Origin: GYS-P2D sp964414425
GTDB taxonomy: Bacteria > Bacteroidota > Bacteroidia > Chitinophagales > Saprospiraceae
DNA length: 64,000 bases
Assembly (NCBI GenBank): GCA_964414425.1
Contig: CAYPWL010000016.1
Span: 3,648-67,647, forward strand
Direction of reading: 5' to 3'
Positions 42,312-52,669 of the stretch are shown here, in pieces (the stretch's first letter is position 1; each line of letters begins with the position of its first letter). A model generated the notes under the pieces. The model saw nothing but the letters and a program-made list of their open reading frames with translations. It had not been told where the DNA came from and ran no database searches. A program made the translations under genes and the position numbers.

Positions 42312-45300
42312 ATGATAAACCGCTTATTACCTTTTCTTTTTGCGATGTTGGTTGTCTCGAGTCTATCTGCTCAGAAGCTATGGCTCTATGAAGGCCTGAC
42401 TCCAGTTGAAACCATCGATGCTGAGACATTGCCGATTCAGGACAATGTTAAGCTCAGAGATAAGGCTAACAGGCAACCTAAAAATGGTCCACTCACATTT
42501 GCTGAGCCGATCAACACAGATTTTAAAATTAATCAGCGTGGTACATGGGAGAGTATTGAGGGAGATAGACAAGTATGGCGACTACGGGTTAAGAGTCCTG
42601 GAGCATATTCACTCAATCTCGGATTTGAAGAATTTTACTTGCCACCCTCCGCAGTGATGTTTCTGTCTGATGCAGATAAGACACATGTTATAGGACCACT
42701 TACCGCTGACGACAACGAGGATCACAGACAGTGGTGGTCACCAGTTATCCCAGGAGACGATATCGTTATTGAGATCCAGATAGACTCAGAAGACAGATCT
42801 GATCTGGTAGCTAATCTGACTAAAGTAAATCATGACTTTTCTGGTTTTGGTGCGGCACTATCAGGATCATGTAATGTCGATGTAATTTGTGATGAAGATG
42901 ATGGCTTTGAATTGATTAATCAGTATCGAGATTTAATCAATAGCGTTGGGATGTATTCTATCAATGGCTTCAATGCTTGTTCCGGATCATTAATCAACAC
43001 AACCGAGAACGATTGCACACCTTATTTTCTAACAGCATTCCATTGTGAGCTTAGGCAAAGTAATGCTGCGACTGTTGTGGTATACTGGAATTTTGAAAAT
43101 TCTACTTGTCGACCTCCAGGCTCAGCAGCGAGTGGTGCAGACGGAGATGGACCTTTGACTAACTTTAATTCAGGCGCTCGAGTAGTCTCAGAATTTCAGC
43201 CAACAGATTTCACTTTGATTGAACTGGACGATGCTGTTAATCCTGAGTTTCAACCATTTTATTCAGGATGGAATGTTGATGGTGAAGTGTTTGATACAGT
43301 ACTCTGTATTCATCATCCACAGACAGAAGAAAAAAGAATAAGCTTTGAGTTTGATCCGACAGTACCATTTTCCAATGAGTTTTTTATGCGTGTTAACGAT
43401 TGGGATATAGGAACTACTGAGTCGGGCTCTTCGGGTTCGCCGCTCTATACGACATCGGGAGAAATCATCGGTCAGTTGACAGGAGGACTTGCAGCATGTG
43501 GCAATGATCAATTTGACGAATATGGAATGCTAAAGTTGAGCTGGACTGGAGGTGGTACGCCAGAGACTCGATTGAGAGATTGGCTTGATCCAGGCAGTTC
43601 AGGCCGCCTCACTATGACTGGAAGATCATGCGTGAGTGTAGCTTCGCTGAGTCCTATGAATATTTCGGCTTGTAGAACGAATAGTTCTACCGTTCAGACT
43701 GTCATCTCAGTTGGGTCAGGCTATGAAAATGGTGCTAACGTATCGCTCGGAGAATTACCATCGGGGGTGTCAGGCACACTCTCGTCTGACCGACTTACAC
43801 CAAACACATCTGTCACAGTCACGCTTGACATAAGCCAACTTACCACGGATTTCGATGGTCAAATCGAAATAATTATAGAAGATGATTTTGGAATAGAAAG
43901 AGTGACAGTCTCAGCTAGCTTAGATGCTGATGCGCCAACTGTGCCTCAGCTATTAGCACCGTCTAATAATGAACAGGATGTGAGCTTTGATGCTACTTTT
44001 AGTTGGACGGAGTCTGGAGATAACTATAATTTAGAATTGTCCACTACTTCGGATTTTAGTCAGATATTCTTTAGTACTTCTGAACTCAACCAAAATGAAA
44101 TAGATATTCCAAATCTTGAGACTAATACTACATATTTCTGGCGAATAGAATCAATTAACTCTTGTGGTATGAGCGGCTTTTCCCAAGCTTCATCTTTTAC
44201 CACAGGGGACATCTCATGCAGTAGTATTACATCGTCAGATGGTCCAATTTCTATAGCATCTGTGCCTAATGTAATCACTAGTACGATTGTTATTGCGGAT
44301 GATTTCGAGATTGTAGATCTTAATGTTATGGATATCATAGGTACGCATACCTTTATATCCGATCTTGAATTTAGATTGATAGGGCCTAATGGTACAACAG
44401 CCAATCTATTGATCCAGGCATGTGGTAATGAAGATAATTTCAACGTGTCCTTTGATGATGAGAGTGATAACACTATTATCGTTTGCCCATTTAATGATGG
44501 CACGGTATATCGACCTGTCTCACCTCTTTCGGTTTTTGATGGTATGTCGTCGCTGGGTTCTTGGACATTAGAGATTACTGATGACTTCAATATTGATGGG
44601 GGGAGATTTGACTCTTGGAGATTAGAGATGTGCCTCAATGGAGGAACACTTACTAATGAGAATCCCGAGCCGATGGATCAAGACTGCGATCAGACACAAT
44701 CTTCTAACAATCCTCTTACGATCTCGGATCAAATTGAGCCAGCAGTTTCATCCATAGAAATCACAGACGATTTCATCATCGATGATATAAATATCCTCAA
44801 TGTGACTGGTACGCACTCTTTCGTTGGAGACCTTGACTTCACGCTTATCGGACCTAATGGAATGAGGGTGGCGTTGATTCAGAGTCAGTGTGGCGCCAAT
44901 AATGACTTCAATGTGTCTTTTGATGATGAGAGTAACCTTACCGAATTTTCATGTCCATTTACTAATGGATTGGCTTATCGATCGGCTGAGCCTTTGAATG
45001 TTTTTAGAGGTATGTCCTCACAGGGAGTATGGTCAATAGAGATCAGCGATCAGACTGCATTTGATGATGGAGTGTTTAACTCTTGGACACTGGAGCTGTG
45101 CAGAGCTGAAGGCACTATGGTTAGTCGTTCCGCTGCGGTAAGTCCGTCACAATTGGCATTATGTGAGAAGTTTTTTGATCCCATCACATTTACCATAGAC
45201 CTGACAGGAAGTTATGATGAAGCCATCTCGATTGAGCTGCAAGATGGTAATGGCAATATAATAGGTGCACCAGTAGAGACCAATAGCGCTGGCGATCTTG

Positions 45301-45968
45301 AGATTACGCTTAATGATGGTAGTAGATTCTTCGATACTGCTAATAACACCATGACTTTAGTCATTTCAGATACACGAGGAAGTACGTCTGTCGAGGTTCC
45401 TGTTGAAGTTCAGATTGATGATCTTGTTGTCCAACAGGTGTCACCTGGAGATGGTGCAGTAGACGTCGATTTGGAACCTACATTCCAATGGTCTACTACA
45501 GTGTCTTCGATTGATTTTCAACTGAGACTTCTCGATGACTCAGGTGCAGAAGTATTGAATATGATGCTTGGAGAGGTCATAGATACTTTTACACTGACTT
45601 CAAGACTCACTCCTCTGACTACGTATCAATGGAGCGTGGCCGCAATAGGGGAGTGTTCTCCAGATTTTGTTACTGAGTTGGCGTCATTCACTACCAGAAA
45701 TACGACCTCTACGTCTGATATATCAGAAAGTGATATTAATGTATATCCAAATCCAGTAGCCGATCAATTGACTATAGCCAAAGAGACGGCCTGGATAGGG
45801 GAGGTAAGCTTTAGACTATTTAATGCTCAAGGAGTATTGATGCGTGAAGTTCAATTGGATCAGGAATTGTCTGTAGTTGATCTTAACGATATGCCAGTCG
45901 GTGCATATTTCTATCAGATTACCGAGGGAGATGACAGCTTCATACAGCGTCTGATAATTGTGAGATAG
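42312..45968 (+). CDS. Secreted trypsin-like (lysyl endopeptidase-like) protease with two P-domains and T9SS type A tail
   Basis: A 1218-residue exported protease. A signal peptide (MINRLLPFLFAMLVVSSLSAQ) and pro-region are followed by an S1-type catalytic domain. His244 is in TAFHCE, Asp299 in TDFTLIELDD and Ser374 in ESGSSGSPLY, as in Achromobacter lysyl endopeptidase. A fibronectin-III-like domain follows (about 550-640), then two proprotein-convertase P-domains (about 650-790 and 800-945, each with GTH.F..DL.F.LIGPNG). After a second FnIII-like domain comes the C-terminal type A sorting signal INVYPNPVADQLTIAK. It would be secreted to or past the cell surface. Confidence 0.9.
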   Translation: MINRLLPFLFAMLVVSSLSAQKLWLYEGLTPVETIDAETLPIQDNVKLRDKANRQPKNGPLTFAEPINTDFKINQRGTWESIEGDRQVWRLRVKSPGAYSLNLGFEEFYLPPSAVMFLSDADKTHVIGPLTADDNEDHRQWWSPVIPGDDIVIEIQIDSEDRSDLVANLTKVNHDFSGFGAALSGSCNVDVICDEDDGFELINQYRDLINSVGMYSINGFNACSGSLINTTENDCTPYFLTAFHCELRQSNAATVVVYWNFENSTCRPPGSAASGADGDGPLTNFNSGARVVSEFQPTDFTLIELDDAVNPEFQPFYSGWNVDGEVFDTVLCIHHPQTEEKRISFEFDPTVPFSNEFFMRVNDWDIGTTESGSSGSPLYTTSGEIIGQLTGGLAACGNDQFDEYGMLKLSWTGGGTPETRLRDWLDPGSSGRLTMTGRSCVSVASLSPMNISACRTNSSTVQTVISVGSGYENGANVSLGELPSGVSGTLSSDRLTPNTSVTVTLDISQLTTDFDGQIEIIIEDDFGIERVTVSASLDADAPTVPQLLAPSNNEQDVSFDATFSWTESGDNYNLELSTTSDFSQIFFSTSELNQNEIDIPNLETNTTYFWRIESINSCGMSGFSQASSFTTGDISCSSITSSDGPISIASVPNVITSTIVIADDFEIVDLNVMDIIGTHTFISDLEFRLIGPNGTTANLLIQACGNEDNFNVSFDDESDNTIIVCPFNDGTVYRPVSPLSVFDGMSSLGSWTLEITDDFNIDGGRFDSWRLEMCLNGGTLTNENPEPMDQDCDQTQSSNNPLTISDQIEPAVSSIEITDDFIIDDINILNVTGTHSFVGDLDFTLIGPNGMRVALIQSQCGANNDFNVSFDDESNLTEFSCPFTNGLAYRSAEPLNVFRGMSSQGVWSIEISDQTAFDDGVFNSWTLELCRAEGTMVSRSAAVSPSQLALCEKFFDPITFTIDLTGSYDEAISIELQDGNGNIIGAPVETNSAGDLEITLNDGSRFFDTANNTMTLVISDTRGSTSVEVPVEVQIDDLVVQQVSPGDGAVDVDLEPTFQWSTTVSSIDFQLRLLDDSGAEVLNMMLGEVIDTFTLTSRLTPLTTYQWSVAAIGECSPDFVTELASFTTRNTTSTSDISESDINVYPNPVADQLTIAKETAWIGEVSFRLFNAQGVLMREVQLDQELSVVDLNDMPVGAYFYQITEGDDSFIQRLIIVR

Positions 45969-45975
45969 GTGTCTA

Positions 45976-46833
45976 TTATGTAATCTGGATCCAGTAGGAT
46001 CCGCCATGCTTTTCACCAGATGTGAGATGTGGTAGTGACCATATTGATGCCATCTGATCTTGATAGTTCTTTTCTTGGGATACGTAGTATGCAGGCATGA
46101 TCGTCTTATATCGATCAGGATTGGACAGGATTATTGCCATCAAGGCATATTGCTCTGAGTAGTAGCGATCACACATAGACTGGGGATAGTCATACGGTAT
46201 ATATATATCGTGGATATGGACGATAACACCTGTGTTCAAGCGATGCAGTATCTCAGTGAATACTACCATGGCATCAGAGTTAGGTAGCACCCGATGAGAG
46301 TTATCTATGAACAAGATGTCTCCTGCATTAAGGGTATCACATATCTCATTAATATCGCAGTCTTCGAGTCTTTTCCTGATGATCTGGTCCGATAGATCAT
46401 CTATTGTGGCTCTAGGATGAGGATCTATAGATGTGATGCTGGACTCAATCTTATGATCACCTATTGCGGCTCGGATCACCTTTGTGCTGTTACCCGAACC
46501 TACCTCTATCACGTATCTCGGTTTATGATGTACCATGAGCGCATATAACAGCATCATATCGAGAGCTGGCACATATCCATTATTCCATTTTGGCTGGGTA
46601 TCATCTTGACTATTGGAGACGGTTTGCCAAGATTTAAACTGGTCGACATGGCTGATCAGCAAAGTGATGATCTCTTCATAGGTAGACTCATGACGAGTTA
46701 TTATTTCCTTTAGCTTGGGATGCCCACCATTATCCAGAGTATAGCGAGGTTTGACCTCTACGGGATAGTCCAGATGTACTGTCTGAAATTTTGGGTTTAT
46801 AAATCGATACCAGCTTTTGATCTTAGCTATCAT
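45976..46833 (-). CDS. Class I SAM-dependent methyltransferase, substrate unknown
   Basis: A 285-residue protein. The SAM-binding motif is KPRYVIEVGSGNSTKVIRAA, followed by ITSIDPHPRATIDDL and DILFIDNSHRVLPNSDAMVV, the acidic motif of the methyltransf_24 group, and VHIHDIYIPYDYPQ. These features fit methyltransferases that modify small molecules or glycans. It lies 3 bases after rlmN on the same strand and is convergent with the protease gene across a 7-base gap. Confidence 0.82.
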   Translation of the reverse strand: MIAKIKSWYRFINPKFQTVHLDYPVEVKPRYTLDNGGHPKLKEIITRHESTYEEIITLLISHVDQFKSWQTVSNSQDDTQPKWNNGYVPALDMMLLYALMVHHKPRYVIEVGSGNSTKVIRAAIGDHKIESSITSIDPHPRATIDDLSDQIIRKRLEDCDINEICDTLNAGDILFIDNSHRVLPNSDAMVVFTEILHRLNTGVIVHIHDIYIPYDYPQSMCDRYYSEQYALMAIILSNPDRYKTIMPAYYVSQEKNYQDQMASIWSLPHLTSGEKHGGSYWIQIT

Positions 46834-46836
46834 ATC

Positions 46837-47886
46837 TTACTTATTAGCTAATTGACCACATGCGGCATCAATATCCTTGCCGCGACTCTTGCGGACAGTA
46901 ACCATGATGCCATGATTCCTGAGCTCTGTTGCAAATTGATCTATAGTTAGTGGCTCTGATTTTTCATAATCCACACCATCTATAGGATTATACTCTATGA
47001 TGTTGACGAGGACAGGATAGTGCTTACAGAGCTTGACTAGCTTGCGCGCATCCTCTTTGGAGTCATTGTACCCTTTGAATGTAATGTACTCATAGCTAAT
47101 CTTGTTTTTGGTGATCTGATAGTAGTACTTGATGGCCTCCACTAACGATTCTAAATCGTTTTGCTCATTGATCGGCATGATCTCGTCACGCTTCTTATCA
47201 TCAGCGGCATGAAGCGACAGTGCCAGATTGACCTTGGAGTTATTATCAGCTAACTTTTTAATCATTTTAGCAACGCCTGCTGTGCTGAGCGTAATTCGTT
47301 TGGCTGACATGCCAAGTCCATCTGGAGAGGAGATCAGATCGATACTCTTCATGACATTAGCATAGTTGAGCAGGGGTTCGCCCATACCCATATATACGAT
47401 ATTAGTCAGGTTGGCTCCGTACTCTATATTGCAGGTTTGATTGACCCGATAGACCTGATCGTAGATTTCTCCCGGCGTAAGATTTCGCATGCGTTTCATC
47501 TGCCCCGTAGCACAAAATTTACAGCTGAGACTACAGCCCACTTGTGAGGATACACAGACGGTGTATCGTTTTTCATGTGGCACTGGGATCAACACAGACT
47601 CTATCATGTGATTGTCATGGAGTCTATATCTGATCTTGATGGTGCCATCCCAGCTGTGTTGTATGACATCCTGATGTATGCCACGTATATCATAAGTCTC
47701 TGCGAGTTGGGCACGTAGAGAGACACTGAGATTAGTCATTTCCTCAAAATCAATAGCCCCTTTCTGCCATAACCATTGATAAATCTGGCGACCACGAAAC
47801 TTGGGTTGACCCAATTTGACCAGTTCTTGCTCCAGACCTGATAGGGTCAATGATCTGATATCAGCTTTTTCTGCCACTTGCGCCAT
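46837..47886 (-). CDS. rlmN: Dual-specificity RNA methyltransferase RlmN
   Basis: A radical-SAM enzyme that methylates A2503 of 23S rRNA and A37 of some tRNAs. The cluster motif is VGCSLSCKFCATGQMKRM (CxxxCxxC), with MGMGEPLLNYANVMKSIDLI, TLSTAGVAKMIKKLAD and LALSLHAADDKKRDEIMPIN. A C-terminal cysteine in DIDAACGQL fits the catalytic Cys. I prefer ATG 47886 (MAQVAEKADIRSL, about 349 residues). A longer frame starts at 47925, but a near-consensus -7 box (CATTTTTG) lies just upstream of 47886, inside the extra codons. Confidence 0.94.
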   Translation of the reverse strand: MAQVAEKADIRSLTLSGLEQELVKLGQPKFRGRQIYQWLWQKGAIDFEEMTNLSVSLRAQLAETYDIRGIHQDVIQHSWDGTIKIRYRLHDNHMIESVLIPVPHEKRYTVCVSSQVGCSLSCKFCATGQMKRMRNLTPGEIYDQVYRVNQTCNIEYGANLTNIVYMGMGEPLLNYANVMKSIDLISSPDGLGMSAKRITLSTAGVAKMIKKLADNNSKVNLALSLHAADDKKRDEIMPINEQNDLESLVEAIKYYYQITKNKISYEYITFKGYNDSKEDARKLVKLCKHYPVLVNIIEYNPIDGVDYEKSEPLTIDQFATELRNHGIMVTVRKSRGKDIDAACGQLANK

Positions 47887-47983
47887 GATACAAAAATGCG
47901 ATATTTCAGCTTTACCATAAGCCATACTCTCGATATCATACTTAAGAGTTTTAAATGCTCGTTATCTCTGCATCTACTGAATT

Positions 47984-49138
47984 ATGTATAATCAAAGATC
48001 GGGTTGGGGCATTGTACTAGCTTTATTTGGTTTGGGTATACTTGGTATAACCCTATTTTACTCTAACTATTTAGCTAATCGCTTAAAGGCGTCGGAGGAG
48101 AAAAACCAAGAGCTCTTCATTGAATCCCTACGATTCTTTGCCAAGCAAATGAAAGCAGGCGACTTTGATCAAGATATAGGTATTCAGAACCAGATTCTAA
48201 CCAATTTCTCTTTACCCTCCATTATTAAGCGTACTGACGGCAGCTACGAGGCCGATAACTGGGGTGAGAAGAGGAATGCCGATGAAGAGTTTTTAGAAAA
48301 GAAAATTCAGCAATTCATAAAGGATGGCAAGGAGCCCGTCGATTATCCCGCAGGGGACGGCAAAATTTATGTATTCAACTCGACACTGGTTAATCTGATT
48401 AGATATTATCCATTGGTTCAGGTACTCTTAGTGGGGCTTTTCATTGGATTGGGGTATTACGTATTTAATGCTTCTCGCAGTGCCGAGCAGAACAGAGTCT
48501 GGGCGGGTATGGCCAAAGAAACAGCCCACCAATTAGGTACACCTATTAGTGCAATACTTGCATGGATAGAGCACCTCCGTCTGGCTAATGAAGACGAACC
48601 AGATCAGCTTGAGATCTTAGATGAGTTAGGTAAGGATGTGGATCGACTCGATTTGATCGCAGATCGATTTTCTAAAATCGGCTCTTCACCCGAGTTAGAA
48701 CGAACAAACTTATACGAGCAATTGGATGATATTAAGTCCTATATGCAGCGTAGAGCACCTCGACGGGTAAATTTCAAATTTCCCGAAGAGACAGTGCCGT
48801 TATATGTCAATGTTAATCAACACTTATTCAGTTGGGTGCTTGAGAATCTCATACGCAATAGCCTCGACGCTATGGGTGGTAAAGGCCTAATCAGTGCCGA
48901 AGTTTCGTTGGCTAATAAACAAGTGAACATTGACCTAAGTGATACCGGTAAGGGAATCCCGAGTAATAAACATAAGTCGGTTTTTGCTCCGGGTTATTCT
49001 ACTAAGCAACGAGGTTGGGGACTTGGCTTATCTTTGGCCAAGAGAATTATTGAAAACTACCATAAGGGGAAGATATTTGTCAAAAGTTCAAAAGTTGATG
49101 AGGGGACTACTTTTACTATTTCTTTGCCTTTGGCTTAG
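47984..49138 (+). CDS. Membrane-bound sensor histidine kinase
   Basis: A 384-residue kinase with two membrane spans (about 8-30 and 142-162) framing a periplasmic sensor of about 110 residues. The phosphoacceptor is His182 in AKETAHQLGTPISAILAWIE, a HisKA variant with HQLGTP. The ATPase domain shows NLIRNSLDAMGGKG (N box), DTGKGIPSNK (G1) and GWGLGLSLAKRII (G2). No response regulator is adjacent. The last 41 bases overlap the start of the TonB-dependent receptor gene, an odd partner that suggests coupled expression. Confidence 0.92.
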   Translation: MYNQRSGWGIVLALFGLGILGITLFYSNYLANRLKASEEKNQELFIESLRFFAKQMKAGDFDQDIGIQNQILTNFSLPSIIKRTDGSYEADNWGEKRNADEEFLEKKIQQFIKDGKEPVDYPAGDGKIYVFNSTLVNLIRYYPLVQVLLVGLFIGLGYYVFNASRSAEQNRVWAGMAKETAHQLGTPISAILAWIEHLRLANEDEPDQLEILDELGKDVDRLDLIADRFSKIGSSPELERTNLYEQLDDIKSYMQRRAPRRVNFKFPEETVPLYVNVNQHLFSWVLENLIRNSLDAMGGKGLISAEVSLANKQVNIDLSDTGKGIPSNKHKSVFAPGYSTKQRGWGLGLSLAKRIIENYHKGKIFVKSSKVDEGTTFTISLPLA

Positions 49139-51527
49139 TACAATCACTGCTGTGTTATCTGCACAGACGGTTACGGTTACTTCTTCAGACGACATCGGCC
49201 TTACCGGTGTAGAAGTATGGTCCCAGCAATTTGAATTTAGCGGAACTACTGATGATACAGGATCCATAGATATCTCATCTTGGGATAAATTAGGGGAATT
49301 AAGTTTTAGATTTCTTGGCTATGCTATTGCTCAGCTCACAATTGATCAGATACAAGATCAAGAATATCAAGTAGTCCTAATCCCAGAGTCTTATGACGCT
49401 GGTGAAGTCGTGATCTACGGCCGCCAAGCTTATGATATTAGTGACGTACCCGCTCAGATCGTAACCATTACTCAACAGTCTATAGAGAGCACTAATCCGC
49501 AGACAGCTGCCGATGCCTTGAGCCAGCATGGAGATGTCTTTGTTCAGAAGAGTCAACTTGGCGGCGGGAGCCCAGTCATAAGAGGATTCGAAGCTAACAG
49601 AGTCCTTCTGGTGATTGATGGAGTCCGTATGAACAATGCGATTTACCGTAATGGCCACCTTCAGAATGCCATTACTATTGATCCAGCTATTCTGGATAAG
49701 CTCGATGTGATATTTGGTCCTAATTCATTGATCTATGGGAGTGATGCCTTAGGCGGTGTAGTACATTTTCAGACTCGCCACCCAGAATTTGGTACTCCAA
49801 CCAAAAGACTGTTAAAAACTAACTACTACGCCCGATACAACTCTTCTAATCAGGAGCGCTCAGGACATATAGACTTCAACTATGGATCAAGCCGGTTTGC
49901 ATCATTGACCAGTGTTACCTATGCAGACTTTGGCGACTTAAGAACTGGGAATAATCGTCCAGATGACTTTCCCAACTTTGGTGAGCGCTTACTTTTTCAA
50001 ACCAGAGACGAGACATTAGGCCTCGATATAGCTACCGAGAATGAAGATCCCGATATACAGATCGGTACGGCCTATAGTCAACTTGATCTGCTACAGAGGA
50101 TGTCCTGGATCATCAATGATGACTCAGATATCGACTTGAACATACAGTATAGCACCAGCAGTGATGTGCCGAGATATGACAACTTATCAGAGATTAGAAA
50201 CGGTACGCTTAGATGGGCAGAGTGGTCCTTTGGACCGCAGAATCGTTTCTTGAGCAGCCTTACCTACAATACATACAAGGCTACAAGCTTCTACGATCGG
50301 TTGAAAGTTATTGGTGCTTATCAACGCATCGACGAGGATCGCATGACTCGACTATGGCAGATCCCGATCCGTGAAACACAAAACGAAGATGTCAGTGTCG
50401 GTTCATTCACAATTGACCTGTCCAAGGATATTAAGGCTGACCAACTCACCTTGGACTATGGTATTGATATCCAGCATAATGAAGTGCGTTCCGTGGCATT
50501 TGGCGAAGACGTCAACTCTCGAGAGATAACTCAGGATGTCCTGACTCGGTATGGCAGTGGCAAGAATCGACTGACTAATTCTGGAGCATACCTCAATCTA
50601 CGCAATGATCAAGAGCAGATCAACTGGGCACTTGGGCTGCGCTATTCTAGGAGCGATTACTTCATATCTTATAACGCCGAAGATCCTATAGAATGGTCCG
50701 CAGAATTAATCGAGGGTGTCCAGAGTAGTAATGAAGCAATTACATTTTCGGCGTCAACTCAGTATAAACTGAGCGATGATATTACTACCAATGCAGTGGT
50801 GTCAACTGCTTTTCGCTCTCCTAATATTGATGATCTATCGAGGATACGAGTTAATGGTAATGAGATTAGCTTTCCTAACTTGGATCTGCAGCCAGAGCGT
50901 TCCCTCAATTTTGAATTGGGGCTGTCAGGGTCCATAGGATCTAAGATTACATTCAACACTTATGGGTATCTCTCGAGGTTGTCAGATGCTATTGTGAGGG
51001 ATAATTTTGCCACTCCAGATGGCTCAACAACTTTTATTAATCGTGATGACACACTTAACGTCATCGCTAATCAAAATATCGCCGAGGCCGTGATAGTAGG
51101 CTTCTCACACAGCATGAGTTATGATGTCAATGAGTACTTTTCATTCGATGGGTCGATCAACTGGATTAGAGGAAACGAAATCATAGATGGTGCCGATAAT
51201 GAACCTTTTAGCCATATACCACCTACATATGGTCAGCTTACAGCAAGCTATGACAGAGGAGCCCTCAACAGCTCTGTTGTGTATCGATTCAACGGATTTA
51301 AACCGATTGAGAGATTCGGAGGTACAGTAGATAATCCCGAGTTCGCGAGCCCTATCGGATCACTGGCTTGGAGAACGCTTAATGTCTATAGCACATATAA
51401 TTTTTCTGACCGCCTGTCACTGACCGCTGGAGTTGAGAATATTTTTGATCTGCACTATCGCACCTTTTCTTCTGGGCTGAGCGCACCAGGTAGAAGTATT
51501 ACGCTGGCTCTGAGGGGGAGTTTTTAG
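49098..51527 (+). CDS. TonB-dependent outer-membrane receptor
   Basis: An 809-residue receptor. I place the start at ATG 49098, which gives a proper signal peptide (MRGLLLLFLCLWLSTITAVL); the longer frame from 48939 lies inside the kinase gene. A carboxypeptidase-regulatory-like domain (about 25-100) precedes the plug (SDVPAQIVTITQQSI, then SPVIRGFEANRVLLVIDGVR and YGSDALGGVVHF). A 22-strand barrel ends in LSAPGRSITLALRGSF with the terminal Phe. The plug resembles haem, siderophore or vitamin B12 receptors; the ligand is not readable. Confidence 0.93.
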   Translation: MRGLLLLFLCLWLSTITAVLSAQTVTVTSSDDIGLTGVEVWSQQFEFSGTTDDTGSIDISSWDKLGELSFRFLGYAIAQLTIDQIQDQEYQVVLIPESYDAGEVVIYGRQAYDISDVPAQIVTITQQSIESTNPQTAADALSQHGDVFVQKSQLGGGSPVIRGFEANRVLLVIDGVRMNNAIYRNGHLQNAITIDPAILDKLDVIFGPNSLIYGSDALGGVVHFQTRHPEFGTPTKRLLKTNYYARYNSSNQERSGHIDFNYGSSRFASLTSVTYADFGDLRTGNNRPDDFPNFGERLLFQTRDETLGLDIATENEDPDIQIGTAYSQLDLLQRMSWIINDDSDIDLNIQYSTSSDVPRYDNLSEIRNGTLRWAEWSFGPQNRFLSSLTYNTYKATSFYDRLKVIGAYQRIDEDRMTRLWQIPIRETQNEDVSVGSFTIDLSKDIKADQLTLDYGIDIQHNEVRSVAFGEDVNSREITQDVLTRYGSGKNRLTNSGAYLNLRNDQEQINWALGLRYSRSDYFISYNAEDPIEWSAELIEGVQSSNEAITFSASTQYKLSDDITTNAVVSTAFRSPNIDDLSRIRVNGNEISFPNLDLQPERSLNFELGLSGSIGSKITFNTYGYLSRLSDAIVRDNFATPDGSTTFINRDDTLNVIANQNIAEAVIVGFSHSMSYDVNEYFSFDGSINWIRGNEIIDGADNEPFSHIPPTYGQLTASYDRGALNSSVVYRFNGFKPIERFGGTVDNPEFASPIGSLAWRTLNVYSTYNFSDRLSLTAGVENIFDLHYRTFSSGLSAPGRSITLALRGSF

Positions 51528-52659
51528 TTTTCTTGCTGCCTCGGTACATCTCGTACTTGTGATACTTACATTCTATGGATCCATTATAGAGTGTCAACTT
51601 CTTAGATGTGCGTAAGCCAACACGTTTGATGGCCGCTTTATTTCCACTAAGTATCCAAGCATCCCATCCGTCATATTTTTCTTTGAGGGTATCGCCGATA
51701 GACTTATATAGACCGATGATATCATCACTCTTGATTCTCTCATCGTAGGGTGGATTAGTTACGATCGTCCCATGTTCATACGGAGTAGGGAGCTGAGTGA
51801 AGTTGCCTTGTTTGAGGCGGATATCTTCCTGATAGCCGAGTTCAGTCAGTAGCTCTATGGTTTCATTGATTTGTACGCCATTGATATCAGAACCGTAGAT
51901 ATGAAGTTCTGTATTGGAAATCTCTTTCTCTGCTTGTTCTTTCAGTTCATCCCAAAGCTCTGCATCGTAATCTGGCCAATTCATGAAAGCAAAGCGGTCT
52001 CGGCTCGATCCTGGAGCTATATTTCTTCCGATGTTATAAGCCTCTATGAGTAGCGTGCCAGAACCACACATAGGATCATACAGAGGACTGTCAGCATTCC
52101 AACCGCTTGCCATGATCATACCACTTGCTAATACTTCATTGAGCGGAGCGACACGTTTAGATTGTCTGTATCCTCGACGATGCAAGGAGCTTCCTGAGCT
52201 ATCGAGGGAGATGGTAAAATCTTTACCGACGCAGTGTACATCTATACTTATGTCTGGCTGCTTAAGATCGATACTTGGCCTGCGACCATCATATTGATCT
52301 CTAAACTGATCATTGATAGCATCTTTGACTTTGAGTGAGATGTACTGAGAGTGGGTATATATCTCAGAGAATATGGCACTGTTTATCGCAAAGGTTTGAT
52401 CTATATCAATCAGTTCGGTCCAATTATACCGCCGAATCCTCTTGTAAAGGACAGTTTCATTATGAGCCCTGAATGACAATATTGGCACGAGAGCCCTGAG
52501 AGCGAGTCGTGACTTGAGATTGATCGAGTACAGTAGGCGTTGGTCTCCTTCACAGAGTACGACTCGATTACCTACTTCGATGTTTCGAGCACCGAGTTGT
52601 GTTAACTCTTCGGCCAGTAGCTGTTCGAGACCAAAGAGTGTTTTGACTGTTATATTCAC
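51499..52659 (-). CDS. THUMP-domain RNA methyltransferase (RlmL/YpsC type)
   Basis: A 386-residue protein. The THUMP domain is at the N-terminus (VKTLFGLEQLLAEELTQLGA to about residue 155). The Rossmann methyltransferase has LYDPMCGSGTLLIEAYNIGR, IYGSDINGVQINETIELL and the N6/N2-type catalytic motif TIVTNPPYDERI. It probably makes m2G2445 in 23S rRNA, as does the N-terminal half of E. coli RlmL. Its last 29 bases overlap the end of the receptor gene on the other strand. Confidence 0.92.
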   Translation of the reverse strand: MNITVKTLFGLEQLLAEELTQLGARNIEVGNRVVLCEGDQRLLYSINLKSRLALRALVPILSFRAHNETVLYKRIRRYNWTELIDIDQTFAINSAIFSEIYTHSQYISLKVKDAINDQFRDQYDGRRPSIDLKQPDISIDVHCVGKDFTISLDSSGSSLHRRGYRQSKRVAPLNEVLASGMIMASGWNADSPLYDPMCGSGTLLIEAYNIGRNIAPGSSRDRFAFMNWPDYDAELWDELKEQAEKEISNTELHIYGSDINGVQINETIELLTELGYQEDIRLKQGNFTQLPTPYEHGTIVTNPPYDERIKSDDIIGLYKSIGDTLKEKYDGWDAWILSGNKAAIKRVGLRTSKKLTLYNGSIECKYHKYEMYRGSKKTKNSPSEPA

Positions 52660-52669
52660 GTAGTTCTAT

